Shown one piece after another: positions 25,593-33,099 of a stretch of 64,000 nt of DNA. This DNA is from Halorussus halobius. Its GTDB lineage: Archaea > Halobacteriota > Halobacteria > Halobacteriales > Haladaptataceae. Positions within the stretch are counted from its first letter, which is position 1. Every line of letters starts with the position of its first letter. A model generated the notes under the pieces. The model saw only the letters and a list, made by a program, of their open reading frames with translations. It did not search any database and had not been told where the DNA came from. The stretch covers positions 124,001 through 188,000 of the forward strand of contig NZ_SBIU01000004.1 of assembly GCF_004765805.1 (NCBI RefSeq), in the 5' to 3' direction. The position numbers were made by a program, and so were the translations under genes.

Positions 25593-27002
25593 CTAGCGGT
25601 CGTCGTCGGGCGAGCGCTCGTACGCGCCCGCCCGCGCCAGCCGCCCGCGCTCGGCCAGCACGTCTGGCGTCCGACACACGCCGTCCGCGCCGGTCGCCTG
25701 CGGGACGGTGCAGTTGTTGCAGTCCTCGCAGACGACCGCCGTGGGGCCGTCCCCGCCGTCTCGGTCGGCGTCGAGCAACCGGGCCGGCAGCCGGGGTTCG
25801 GCGTAGAAGGGTCGGCCCATCCCGACCGCGTCGCAGGCCGGCGCGGAGTCGGCCCCGAGTCGGCCGTCGCCGCCGGTTCGCCCGCCGTCAGCGGCTCGTG
25901 CGCCGCCGCCGGCTCGCTGGCGGTCCCCGAGGAGCGCGTCGATTTGCTCGCGGGTCCGGACGCCGCCCTCCAGCAGGACCGGCACCGACACGCGCTCGCG
26001 GACCCGGCGCGCGAGGTCGGCGTTCCACGCCGGCTCGAAGTCGTAGACGACCGCTTCCGCCCGATTTGCCGCCGCCACGAGCGCGGCCCGCCACCGACTG
26101 CCGAACGCCGCTTCGTACCCCGAGCGGAAGCGCTCGTCGCGCCACGCTCGGGCCGGGAACTCGCCCCGAACGATGCTCATGTCCCAGAACGTCGACACCC
26201 GAACCGGGACGAGCGCGTCGTAGCCCGCCTCGTCGAGTCGCTCGCAGATTCCGACGGCGTCGTCGGTCCCGATGGCTCGGCGGACGAACGGCGGGGCCTC
26301 GGTCTCGGCGGGCACCTTGACGACCACCGGGAGGTCGCCCGCCCGGTCGCGTATCTCCTCGCGGACGACCTCGAAAAAGCGCACGCCGTCGGCGAACTCG
26401 TCGTCCCGGCGGTTGTAGAACGGCGAGAGGAACTGCTGGAGGATGCCCATGTTCGCTCCCGCGAGGTGGATGCCGTCGTAGCCCGCGTCGGCGGCGCAGG
26501 CCGCACACCGGCCGAAGTCGGCTGCGAGGTCGTACACCTCGTCGGTCGAGAGGACGCGGGCGTCCACATCGAGGAAGCCGAGCCGGTCGAGCAACCGGAG
26601 CGGCCACGGCGGGCGCGATACCGCCAGTTGCCGGCGGTCGGGGTTAGCCCGGCGGTACTCGGCGTGCCACGCCTCCAGACTCCGGAGGCCGCCGTGGTCG
26701 AGCTGGACGAAGATGCGCCCGCCGTGGTCGTGAATCGCACCGGTCAGCGTCGAGAGGCCCGCGACGAACTCCCCGTCGGCGAACCCGGTCATCGAGGGCG
26801 CGACCCGGCCGCCCGACGACCGGACGGGGGCCGCGCCCTGAAAGACGAGTCCGGCCCCGGCGGCGGCCGCCGGTTCGAGTTCGCGCGCCAGCGCCTCGGC
26901 GGCGTCGGGTCCCTCGCCGGCACACTCCAGCAGCGGCGCGCGGTAGAGCCGGTTCGGAAGCTCGACGCCGCCGATTTCGAGGGGGTCTTCGAGTGCGGGC
27001 AC
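25593..27002 (-). CDS. NADH:flavin oxidoreductase / old yellow enzyme family protein
   Basis: 469 residues starting with GTG 27002 (MPALEDPLEIGGVELPNR). FMN-dependent TIM-barrel features are PNRLYRAPLLECAGEG, FVQLDHGGLRS, GYDGIHLAGANMGILQQFLS, and FYNRRDDEFADG. After a Gly/Arg-rich insertion (about residues 375-395) comes a cysteine set C425-x2-C428-x2-C431-x11-C443. It resembles the [4Fe-4S] motif of 2,4-dienoyl-CoA reductase-type OYEs, but one residue tighter (those have x3). No second flavin/NAD domain follows. Substrate unknown. A gctaaag box at 27028-27034 (minus ctttagc) supports the GTG start. Confidence 0.85.
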   Translation of the reverse strand: MPALEDPLEIGGVELPNRLYRAPLLECAGEGPDAAEALARELEPAAAAGAGLVFQGAAPVRSSGGRVAPSMTGFADGEFVAGLSTLTGAIHDHGGRIFVQLDHGGLRSLEAWHAEYRRANPDRRQLAVSRPPWPLRLLDRLGFLDVDARVLSTDEVYDLAADFGRCAACAADAGYDGIHLAGANMGILQQFLSPFYNRRDDEFADGVRFFEVVREEIRDRAGDLPVVVKVPAETEAPPFVRRAIGTDDAVGICERLDEAGYDALVPVRVSTFWDMSIVRGEFPARAWRDERFRSGYEAAFGSRWRAALVAAANRAEAVVYDFEPAWNADLARRVRERVSVPVLLEGGVRTREQIDALLGDRQRAGGGARAADGGRTGGDGRLGADSAPACDAVGMGRPFYAEPRLPARLLDADRDGGDGPTAVVCEDCNNCTVPQATGADGVCRTPDVLAERGRLARAGAYERSPDDDR

Positions 27003-27123
27003 GTAGCTCGATTTCGGCGCGTTTCCGCTAAAGCGTTTGCCCGGCTTTCCAGGGCCGTGTTCGGATACGCAATCGTTCTCCCTCGCCGCGCGCTGACGTT
27101 ATTTTCCACGGTCGGCGCGCGCT

Positions 27124-27146
27124 GGTGCGGTCCTCGTGACCGCACC
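27124..27146. repeat. Perfect 9-bp hairpin with CTCGT loop
   Basis: Arms GGTGCGGTC and GACCGCACC enclose a 5-nt loop. GCGCGC-type sequence flanks on both sides (about 27114 and 27154) could extend the stem through a short asymmetric bulge. It is about 120 bp upstream of the OYE start codon. It could be part of a composite repeat with the next element or an attenuator-like structure. Confidence 0.55.
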
Positions 27147-27253
27147 GACGCGCGCGAGGGAGGCGAGCGCGTTCAGGCGCTCGCCGAGGCTGGGGAGGCG
27201 TGAGGCCCGCCGTCGCGGTGCGGGGCTGTGCGGTGCTTCGCGGTCACCTTGGC

Positions 27254-27373
27254 GGACTGAAAGGGCGAGGCGCGGTCGCGTGCAGTTCAGTCGCCTCAGC
27301 GACCCCTCTCCGTCGCAACTACGTCCGTCGGAGATGTCGCTGAGCGACCGCGACCGCGCCGAGGGCTTTCGAG
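27254..27373 (+). repeat. Structured intergenic element, copy A
   Basis: An imperfect palindrome of about 120 nt. The outer stem is GAAAG (27259-27263) with CTTTC (27366-27370) and GGCGCGGTCGCG (27269-27280) with CGCGACCGCGCC (27349-27360), separated by a symmetric purine-rich internal loop. Inside are hairpins GTCGC-CTCA-GCGAC, an 8-nt stem (27308-27315 with 27326-27333, one mismatch) with loop caactacgtc, and GTCGC-TGA-GCGAC. The same elements recur at 44766-44888 and, inverted, at 59774-59894. Its 3' end faces the thrC stop codon 140 bp away. Confidence 0.8.
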
Positions 27374-27470
27374 AATATGGTTGCGATTCTGCTGTCTGAG
27401 AGCGCGCCGAGGGCGTTCGAAGATACAGTTACAGTCCCAGCGTCCGAAACCACACCGCGATTTTCGAGGT

Positions 27471-27506
27471 CTCAGCGCGAGTCGTCATCTCAGCGCGAGT
27501 CGTCAT
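27471..27506. repeat. Two tandem 18-bp direct repeats before the thrC stop
   Basis: Two exact copies of ctcagcgcgagtcgtcat, at 27471-27488 and 27489-27506, lie just outside the 3' end of thrC (stop at 27514-27516). They probably arose by slippage; an effect on termination is possible but unproven. Confidence 0.75.
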
Positions 27507-27513
27507 CTGCGAG

Positions 27514-28779
27514 TCACGTCCCGGCGACCAGCGACTCGATTCGGTCGCGGACGGCCGCGAGGTCGACCGTCTCGGGGTCGGGCGGCGACGCCCCGTCGCT
27601 CGCCGCGCCGAATCCCCGGCCCGTCAGCACCGCGACGACCTCCTCCTCGGCCCCGAGTTCGCCCGACGCCGAGAGCCGGCGGAGTCCCGCGAGCGTCGTC
27701 GCGGAGGACGGTTCGACCGCGAAGCCCGCGTCGCGAGCCAGTCGGCTCCTCGCGTCCAGAATCTCGTCGTCGGGGACCGACACGACCGCGCCGCCGGTGG
27801 CTCGGGCCGCCGCGAGCGCCCGCGTCCCGCTCGGCGGGTCCGGGTTGGCGATGGAGTAGGCGACCGTCTCGCCGGGATCCGCGAGCGGCGTCACCTCGTC
27901 GGCGTCCGCCCGAAACGCCGCCGCGATGGGGTCGCAGGCCCCGGCCTGCACGAGGTAGAGCCGCGGCGCGTCGTCGCCGAGCAGGTCCGCGCGCCGGAGT
28001 TCCCGGAGCGCCTTCCACGCCCCGCTGGCGTGGCCGCCGCTGCTGACCGGCAGGACGATTGCGTCGGGCGCGCTCGTCCCGTCCCCGGCCGCGCCGCGGA
28101 CGAACGCCTCGCAGATTTCGAGCGCGGTGGTCTTCTGGCCGGCGACCCGGAGCGGGGCGTCGGAGTTGAGGAAGGTCACGGGCGCGTCGACCTCGTGGGT
28201 CCGGCGGTAGAGCGCGCCGTAGTCGCCCGCGACGCGGAGGATTTCGGGGTCGTACTCGGCGATGGCGGCGAGTCGCGCCGGGGCCACGTCGGCGGGCACC
28301 AGCACGACCGCGCTCGCGCCGACGCCGGCGGCGGTGGCGGCCACGCTGACCGCCATGTTGCCGTGCGAGACGGTGCCGAGCCACGCCGCGTCCGCGCCGG
28401 CGACCCGCGCCGCGCCGACCGCGCTGCCCCGGTCCTTGAAACTCCCCGTGGGGTTGGCGCGCTCGTCTTTCAGCCAGACTCGGCACCCGGCGTCCTCGTC
28501 GAGTCGCGCGGCGCGCACGAGCGGCGTGTCGCCCGCCGCCGCGACGACGCCCGCGTTCGGTCCGGGCGAGTCGACCGGCAGGAGGTCGCGGTAGCGCCAG
28601 ACGCCGCGTTCGGCTGGCGCGTCGGGCGCGGAACCGTCGGCGGGTGGGGTCGACTCGGGCCACTCGAACCCGGCGGCCGCGTCGGCGGCGTCGAACCAGA
28701 GCGGTTCGCCACAATCACACCGCTTGCGGTCGAGGTCGGCTTCGGTCGCGCCACACCGGTAGCACGTCAGTCGAGTCAT
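27514..28779 (-). CDS. thrC: Threonine synthase
   Basis: 421 residues from ATG 28779 (MTRLTCYRCGATEADL). An N-terminal zinc-ribbon-like segment has CYRCG and CDCGEP. The PLP domain follows, with the Schiff-base lysine in NPTGSFKDRGSAVGA, the phosphate-binding region VLPVSSGGHASGAWKALREL, and SANPDPPSG. It converts O-phosphohomoserine to threonine. The start overlaps the stop of the HpcH aldolase gene by 4 bp (ATGA), so the two are coupled. Haloarchaea often have several threonine-synthase-like paralogues, so a related PLP lyase activity cannot be excluded. Confidence 0.85.
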   Translation of the reverse strand: MTRLTCYRCGATEADLDRKRCDCGEPLWFDAADAAAGFEWPESTPPADGSAPDAPAERGVWRYRDLLPVDSPGPNAGVVAAAGDTPLVRAARLDEDAGCRVWLKDERANPTGSFKDRGSAVGAARVAGADAAWLGTVSHGNMAVSVAATAAGVGASAVVLVPADVAPARLAAIAEYDPEILRVAGDYGALYRRTHEVDAPVTFLNSDAPLRVAGQKTTALEICEAFVRGAAGDGTSAPDAIVLPVSSGGHASGAWKALRELRRADLLGDDAPRLYLVQAGACDPIAAAFRADADEVTPLADPGETVAYSIANPDPPSGTRALAAARATGGAVVSVPDDEILDARSRLARDAGFAVEPSSATTLAGLRRLSASGELGAEEEVVAVLTGRGFGAASDGASPPDPETVDLAAVRDRIESLVAGT

Positions 28780-29552
28780 CGCGTGGCGTCCTCGTAGGCG
28801 CGCCGGGCGCGCTCGGCCCCGGCCGCGAGGTAGCCCGCGTCGACGCCGACTATCTGGTAGTCGTAGCCGTAGTCGGCCCACCGCCGGATGTCCTCGTCGC
28901 TGGTCGCCAGCGTGCCGACCGGCACGTCCGACTCGTGGGCCGCGTCGAGGACGGTCTCGACCGCCTCGCGGAAGGCGTCGGCGTCGTACTCGCCGAAGAT
29001 ACCGAGCGACCCCGAGAGGTCGGCGGGGCCGACCAGCAGGGCGTCGACGCCCGAGACGGCGGCGATGTCGGCGGCGTCCGCGACCGCGCGCTCGGTCTCG
29101 ACCTGCACGACGACCACGGGGTCGGCGTCGCCGTCGACCTGCCCGGCGAGGTCCCGGCCGTAGTCGTTGGCCCGCGAGCCCGCGATGCCCCGGACGCCCT
29201 CGGGCGGGTAGCGCGCGGCCCGGACCGCCTCTCGGGCCTGCTCGGCGGACTCGACCATCGGGACGACGACGCCCCCGACGCCGGTGTCGAGCGCGCGCTT
29301 GATGCGGACCGAATCGTTGTCCGCCACGCGGGCCAGCGCGACGGCGTCGCCGGCGGCCTCGACCGCGCGGGCGGCGTTCGCCACCGATTCGAGGTCGGTC
29401 GGCGCGTGCTCGGTGTCGACCACCGCGAAGTCGGCGTCGCGGGCGCAGACCTCCGCGACCGCCGGATGGCCGATGGAGAGCCAGTGGCCGATCACGGGCT
29501 CGCGGTCGCGGAGTCGCTGCTGGAAGTCGCTCGTCTCGTCGGCGTCGGTCAT
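28776..29552 (-). CDS. HpcH/HpaI aldolase family protein
   Basis: 258 residues from ATG 29552 (MTDADETSDFQQRLRD). The family core is visible: VIGHWLSIGHPAVAEV, DFAVVDTEHAPTDLES (catalytic/metal region), VVVPMVESAEQAREAV, VQVETERAV with the metal-binding Glu, and VDALLVGPADLSGSLGI. These class II TIM-barrel aldolases cleave 2-keto-3-deoxy or 4-hydroxy-2-oxo acids to pyruvate and an aldehyde. It is coupled to threonine synthase by a 4-bp overlap, which may mean the pair works on a common C4-C5 intermediate, but the substrate cannot be read from sequence. Confidence 0.88.
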   Translation of the reverse strand: MTDADETSDFQQRLRDREPVIGHWLSIGHPAVAEVCARDADFAVVDTEHAPTDLESVANAARAVEAAGDAVALARVADNDSVRIKRALDTGVGGVVVPMVESAEQAREAVRAARYPPEGVRGIAGSRANDYGRDLAGQVDGDADPVVVVQVETERAVADAADIAAVSGVDALLVGPADLSGSLGIFGEYDADAFREAVETVLDAAHESDVPVGTLATSDEDIRRWADYGYDYQIVGVDAGYLAAGAERARRAYEDATR

Positions 29553-29729
29553 GCCGAACGCGTGGCGGGCCACGGGCAAGTAGGTTTGCGACGCGGCAGG
29601 GCGAGCGCGGCGTCGGACCGACCGAATCGGGTCGTCGGGTCCGGAACCGTGGGCTGCGGTTTCGCAGTGGTTCAAGCCGGAGCTAGCCTGGACACTCGTG
29701 GGTCGGACGTACGGGCGTCAACGTCAGAG

Positions 29730-29797
29730 GTCGGCGACCGTCGTTCACGGCAGAAGTCGGCGACAGTCATTCACGGCAGAAATCGGCGACGACAGAC
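29730..29797. repeat. 26-bp tandem repeat, about 2.5 copies
   Basis: Units 29730-29755 and 29756-29781 match at 24 of 26 positions (consensus starts gtcggcgac and ends cacggcagaa). A partial third unit follows from 29782, directly before the GCTAGC motif at 29798. Confidence 0.75.
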
Positions 29798-29830
29798 GCT
29801 AGCTGTTGCTTGAACCGATGAAACGCCGTA

Positions 29831-29878
29831 CACCACCGCCACGGCACCGCCGCCACTTCACCACCGCCACGGCACCGC
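29831..29878. repeat. 20-bp exact direct repeat
   Basis: caccaccgccacggcaccgc occurs at 29831-29850 and again at 29859-29878, separated by 8 bp. It is non-coding, downstream of the small membrane-protein gene. Confidence 0.75.
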
Positions 29879-29895
29879 ACAGCATCCCGCCCGTC

Positions 29896-30174
29896 TCACT
29901 GCGCCCTGACGCTCGCGACGATGAACAGGTAGCCGACCGTCGTGACGGCGTAGTTGACCGTCAGCAGGATGCGGCTCGCCGAGAAGTCCGTGAGGAACGC
30001 GCTGAACGTGGTGGCGACCGCCGCCCCGACGACGAGCGAGAACCCGACCATCAGCAGGAGCATCGCCCGGTTGTCCGTCTGGATGTAGGCGCGCGCTGCC
30101 ATGCCCACGAGAACGAGACCGACCACCACGAGAGCGACGCTGAGAGCGACGTACACGGCTTCCATCGGTTGCAT
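29896..30174 (-). CDS. Small three-helix membrane protein (DUF7521-like)
   Basis: 92 residues from ATG 30174 (MQPMEAVYVALSVAL). Three hydrophobic helices: AVYVALSVALVVVGLVLVG, MLLLMVGFSLVVGAAVATT, and LTVNYAVTTVGYLFIVASV. The helix-1-to-2 loop ARAYIQTDNRAML resembles small haloarchaeal membrane proteins often encoded beside regulators, but I am not certain of the family. A tttaaa TATA box at 30208-30213 lies about 35 nt upstream, which fits this start better than the GTG or ATG further upstream. Confidence 0.65.
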   Translation of the reverse strand: MQPMEAVYVALSVALVVVGLVLVGMAARAYIQTDNRAMLLLMVGFSLVVGAAVATTFSAFLTDFSASRILLTVNYAVTTVGYLFIVASVRAQ

Positions 30175-30207
30175 TTCGCTACTGCTTCGGGGAACGCATT
30201 CCAGCAA

Positions 30208-30213
30208 TTTAAA
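30208..30213 (-). promoter_or_regulatory. TATA-like box of the small membrane-protein gene
   Basis: The minus strand reads gggtttaaattg. It is about 35 nt before ATG 30174 and overlaps the longer alternative start, arguing for the shorter protein. Confidence 0.5.
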
Positions 30214-30553
30214 CCCACCCGGTCGGTATCACGAGAAATAATCGACGAGGGCGTTTCGAAGGCGGTTTCCCCAGCGCAGGCGCGGTGACGCCCGAGCGCC
30301 GCGACGACCGTCCTGCCGCGAGCGCGGCGCGGGCCGGGGGTCGGGGGACGGCCCGACGGCGTCTCGGGACGATTCGCGGTCCGGGGCGTCGGCGGCGAGA
30401 ACGACGTGGGCTCGCTGGGACCCTCGACCCCGCGAATCGTGGCGCAGTCGGCCGTTTCCGTCCTCAGCGGCCGGCCCCGCAGGTCGACGCTAACCGGTCC
30501 GGGCTCGCGGCAGGAGGCGTGTAACAAAGCCCGACGCGCGGGAAGGGCCGGCA
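30214..30553. other. GC-rich intergenic spacer
   Basis: About 340 bp between divergent genes. Except for the promoter at its left end I see no repeat, structured RNA or convincing ORF. Short high-GC frames crossing it are not acidic and are dismissed. The MCM-N-like gene starts at its right end after gggaagggccggca. Confidence 0.5.
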
Positions 30554-31330
30554 ATGTCGCTCCGAAGCGGGGACCTGACGGAGAAGTGGTACGAGTACGT
30601 GTACCGCGACCGCGCGGAGTCGGTTCGCCGGTTCGTCGAGCAGTACCCCGACGAGCGCGCGCTGTCGGTGAGCTGCGACCGGGTCGGTCACGACTATCGG
30701 TTCGTGCGGCCGCTGCTGGCCCGCCCCGACGAGGCGCTGCGGGCGGGCAGGGCTGCGCTTCGGCAGTTCTGCGCCGACGAGACCGACCGCGACGTCGGCG
30801 ACCGCGACTTCGGCGATGCGTACCTGCGCGTGACCGACCTGCCGGGCGACAGCGAGGTGACGGTCGGCGAGCTCCGGGCCGACCACCTCAACCGGCTCTA
30901 CACGGTTCGAGGCACGGTCGCCGAAAAGGGACCGGTCCGCCCCAAGGTCGTCCGCGCGGGGTTCCGGTGTGCGAAGTGCGACGCCGTGACCCGCCAGGTC
31001 GTCCAGCGCGGCCGCCGGTTCCGGAGCCACGCCAAGTGCCCCGACTGCAACTCGGTGGGCTACCTCTCGTTCGCGCCGGCGGCCAGCGAGTACGTCGACG
31101 CCCGCGAGGTCGAACTCCGCGACCCCGACGGCGGGCGCGGGGACGCCGGCGGCGAACGCCGGGAGTCGAGCGACGACCGCCGGGGGACCGTCACGGCGCT
31201 GCTCGAACACGACCTCGTCGACGCAGCGTCGACCGGCGAGTCGATTCGGCTGGTCGCCATCCCGCGAGCCAGCAGGACCGGCGGGTCGGCGGTCGCCGAC
31301 GTGTGGCTCGAGTCGGTGAGCGTGGAGTAG
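30554..31330 (+). CDS. Stand-alone MCM N-terminal-like (OB-fold plus zinc finger) protein
   Basis: 258 residues. Residues ~10-110 resemble the MCM A-domain (FVEQYPDERALSV, LRVTDLPGD). Residues ~110-185 form an OB-fold (LNRLYTVRGTVAEKGPVRPK) interrupted by a zinc finger, C139-x2-C142 and C162-x2-C165. In MCM helicase this module is followed by an AAA+ ATPase; here no Walker motif exists and the protein ends after an extra ~60-residue beta-rich tail. It may bind DNA or act as a modulator of MCM; that is inference. Confidence 0.78.
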   Translation: MSLRSGDLTEKWYEYVYRDRAESVRRFVEQYPDERALSVSCDRVGHDYRFVRPLLARPDEALRAGRAALRQFCADETDRDVGDRDFGDAYLRVTDLPGDSEVTVGELRADHLNRLYTVRGTVAEKGPVRPKVVRAGFRCAKCDAVTRQVVQRGRRFRSHAKCPDCNSVGYLSFAPAASEYVDAREVELRDPDGGRGDAGGERRESSDDRRGTVTALLEHDLVDAASTGESIRLVAIPRASRTGGSAVADVWLESVSVE

Positions 31331-31501
31331 GTCGACCCGCGTCGTCCGGCGGCGGGGACACTCCGCGAGTATGGGATGATTAACGCCGTCGTCCCGATTC
31401 CGTCGTCGGATTTCGGCGTCACGGCCCCGTGACAGGTACGACGGGGACGACCGGCCATCATCCTTTTGCCGATACAAAGGTTTCAGACTATAGGGGGAAC
31501 G

Positions 31502-31795
31502 ATGTACGACCTGACCGGATTTCAACGAGACCTGCTGTACGTCATCGCCGGGCTGGACGAACCGCACGGGCTGGCCATCAAGGACGAACTGGAGACCTAC
31601 TACGAGAAGGAGATACACCACGGCCGTCTCTACCCCAACCTCGACACCCTCGTCGACAAGGGGTTCGTCGAGAAGGGCCAGCGCGACCGCCGCACCAACT
31701 ACTACACGCTGACCGACAGGGGCGACCGCGAGATCGAGGCCCGCCGCGAGTGGGAGTCCCAGTACGTCGACCTGTCACAGGAAGCCACCGCGTAG
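31502..31795 (+). CDS. PadR-family winged-helix regulator
   Basis: 97 residues from ATG 31502 (MYDLTGFQRDLLYVIAGLD). The PadR pattern is clear: helix GLAIKDELETYYEKEIHHG, recognition region RLYPNLDTLVDKGFVEKG, wing RDRRTNYYTLTDRGDREI. There is no PadR C-terminal dimerisation domain beyond a short tail, as in the compact haloarchaeal PadR-like proteins. A G-rich ggggga lies 4-9 nt before the ATG and may serve as ribosome binding site. Target genes unknown. Confidence 0.88.
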   Translation: MYDLTGFQRDLLYVIAGLDEPHGLAIKDELETYYEKEIHHGRLYPNLDTLVDKGFVEKGQRDRRTNYYTLTDRGDREIEARREWESQYVDLSQEATA

Positions 31796-31823
31796 CCCCG
31801 CGCGAGCGGAACCCGGCGGCTGC

Positions 31824-32492
31824 TCAGGGGTGCGACGGCGCGAGCGCCGCCCCGACGACCGCCGCGTCGAGCGCCTGGACGGTCCGGAGGACGGGGCCGT
31901 CGCCAACGACCTCGTACTCGTCGCCCGACTCCGCGAGCACGCCCAGCGCCACCAGTTTCTCGACGTGATGCCAGACGCGCTTGCGCGAGACGCCCGTGAG
32001 TCGGTGGACCGCCTCCTGGTCGAGCGAGCGCCCGGGGTCGACCTCCAGCAGCGCGTCGACCATGAGCCGCACCGACTCGTGGCGCGCGAGGTACTGGATG
32101 CCCGACTCGCCGTCGGGCGCGTCGGTCTCCGCGACCGCCGCCGACAGCTCCCCGGCCGCGTGCCGGACTATCGAGCGGTCGTTGACCCGATAGGCACCCT
32201 CGTCGGCCACCAGCACGCCCAGCGAGATGAGCGCGTCCACGCCGCGCTCGACCGCCTCCTCGTCCAGCCCCGAGCGCGACGCGAGGTCGTCGCGCCCGTA
32301 GCGGTCGCCCGCGTCCATCCGGAGGACCGCGTCGAGCAGCGACCGGACCGCCTCGTCGCCGGTCGCCCACAGCCAGCCGCTCGGGTACGACCGCCGGGCG
32401 GTCGCGGGGTCGCCGCCCTCTACGAGGTCCCACATCTCCTCGGCGGTGCTGGTGGTCCGAAGGGTCACGTCGTCGGTCGTGGGGAGACTCAT
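31824..32492 (-). CDS. HTH-domain protein with two winged-helix-like segments
   Basis: 222 residues from ATG 32492 (MSLPTTDDVTLRTTST). Two predicted winged-helix units are seen: residues ~45-100 (RSLLDAVLRMDAGDRYGRDD, then RSGLDEEAVERGVDALISLG) and ~140-200 (VRLMVDALLEVDPGRSLDQE, then LTGVSRKRVWHHVEKLVALG). This is the layout of haloarchaeal TrmB/HTH-type transcription factors, without a recognised ligand domain. Convergent with the PadR gene, about 30 bp away. Confidence 0.78.
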   Translation of the reverse strand: MSLPTTDDVTLRTTSTAEEMWDLVEGGDPATARRSYPSGWLWATGDEAVRSLLDAVLRMDAGDRYGRDDLASRSGLDEEAVERGVDALISLGVLVADEGAYRVNDRSIVRHAAGELSAAVAETDAPDGESGIQYLARHESVRLMVDALLEVDPGRSLDQEAVHRLTGVSRKRVWHHVEKLVALGVLAESGDEYEVVGDGPVLRTVQALDAAVVGAALAPSHP

Positions 32493-32583
32493 TACGGTCC
32501 CGATGACGCGGGTGCGGCAAAAAGATACCGCGCGGACGGACGCTCCGGTCCTCGCGGACCGCCACCCGCAGGTCGGCGCGGCG

Positions 32584-32973
32584 TCAGTCCGGGCCCGATG
32601 TCTCGCACTCGACGCGCCACGAGCAGTCGGCCGCCTCGCGGAGTCCGGCGTACAGCCCCCGGAGCGCCGCCTGAGCCGTGTCGGGCAGGACGTGGAACTC
32701 CACGGTCCCGTCCCGGACGACGACACGGAGCGCGGTGGCGTGGCGGCGGTCGTGGACGAGGTACACCGGGGCCGGGAGCTCGAACCAGTCGCCGTAGGTG
32801 TAGCGGTCGCCCGCCAGCACGCGCTCGACGACCCCGGCCAGTTCCGCCTCGGTCGCCCCGTCGTCGGGCGAGAGCCGGAACACCGTGCCGCCCTCGTACT
32901 CCACGCCACCGCCCCGCGGGTAGGTCCGCTCGGGGTGGCGCGGGATGTCGAACCGCGGCGCGTCGTCGGTCAC
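32584..32973 (-). CDS. Conserved haloarchaeal hypothetical protein (129 aa)
   Basis: Starts with GTG 32973 (product begins VTDDAPRFDIPRHPER). The acidic alpha/beta protein contains FRLSPDDGATEAELAGVVER, a WFELPAPVYLVHD strand and a C-terminal cysteine. It looks like a small single-domain haloarchaeal protein of unknown function; I do not recognise a named family. It is 91 bp upstream of the HTH gene on the same strand and may be co-transcribed. Confidence 0.7.
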   Translation of the reverse strand: MTDDAPRFDIPRHPERTYPRGGGVEYEGGTVFRLSPDDGATEAELAGVVERVLAGDRYTYGDWFELPAPVYLVHDRRHATALRVVVRDGTVEFHVLPDTAQAALRGLYAGLREAADCSWRVECETSGPD

Positions 32974-33099
32974 GCTCCGAGTTACGCCGCCATCACTTAT
33001 CAAACGCCGTCCCGAGTGACAGCCCGCTGATGATTTCGCGAGCGCGATGCCGACCACCGTACTTTTTGTCTCGTCCGGCCGCGGATGCAGACGACAACC

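Larger units (their letters stand above)
27003..27513. other. Repeat-rich intergenic region between thrC and the OYE gene
   Basis: About 510 bp without a gene. It holds, from left to right, the OYE promoter, a very stable hairpin (27124-27146), copy A of the structured element (27254-27373), a second degenerate 3'-arm unit (from about 27404), and two exact 18-bp tandem copies of ctcagcgcgagtcgtcat (27471-27506). Short frames here, such as one starting MSLSDRDRAEG, follow the repeat rather than a gene. Confidence 0.7.
29553..29895. other. Intergenic stretch with tandem and dispersed repeats
   Basis: About 340 bp between the HpcH gene start and the stop of the small membrane-protein gene. It contains two GCTAGC sites (29682-29687 and 29798-29803), a 26-bp tandem repeat (29730-29781 plus a partial unit), and a 20-bp exact direct repeat (29831-29850, 29859-29878). 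No gene is supported. Confidence 0.65.

Noticed and set aside
27334-27399. Small ORF starting MSLSDRDRAEGFR, with look-alikes in the other two repeat copies
   Set aside because: The similarity follows the palindromic repeat; the frames diverge after about 10 codons and base changes compensate pairing rather than codons.
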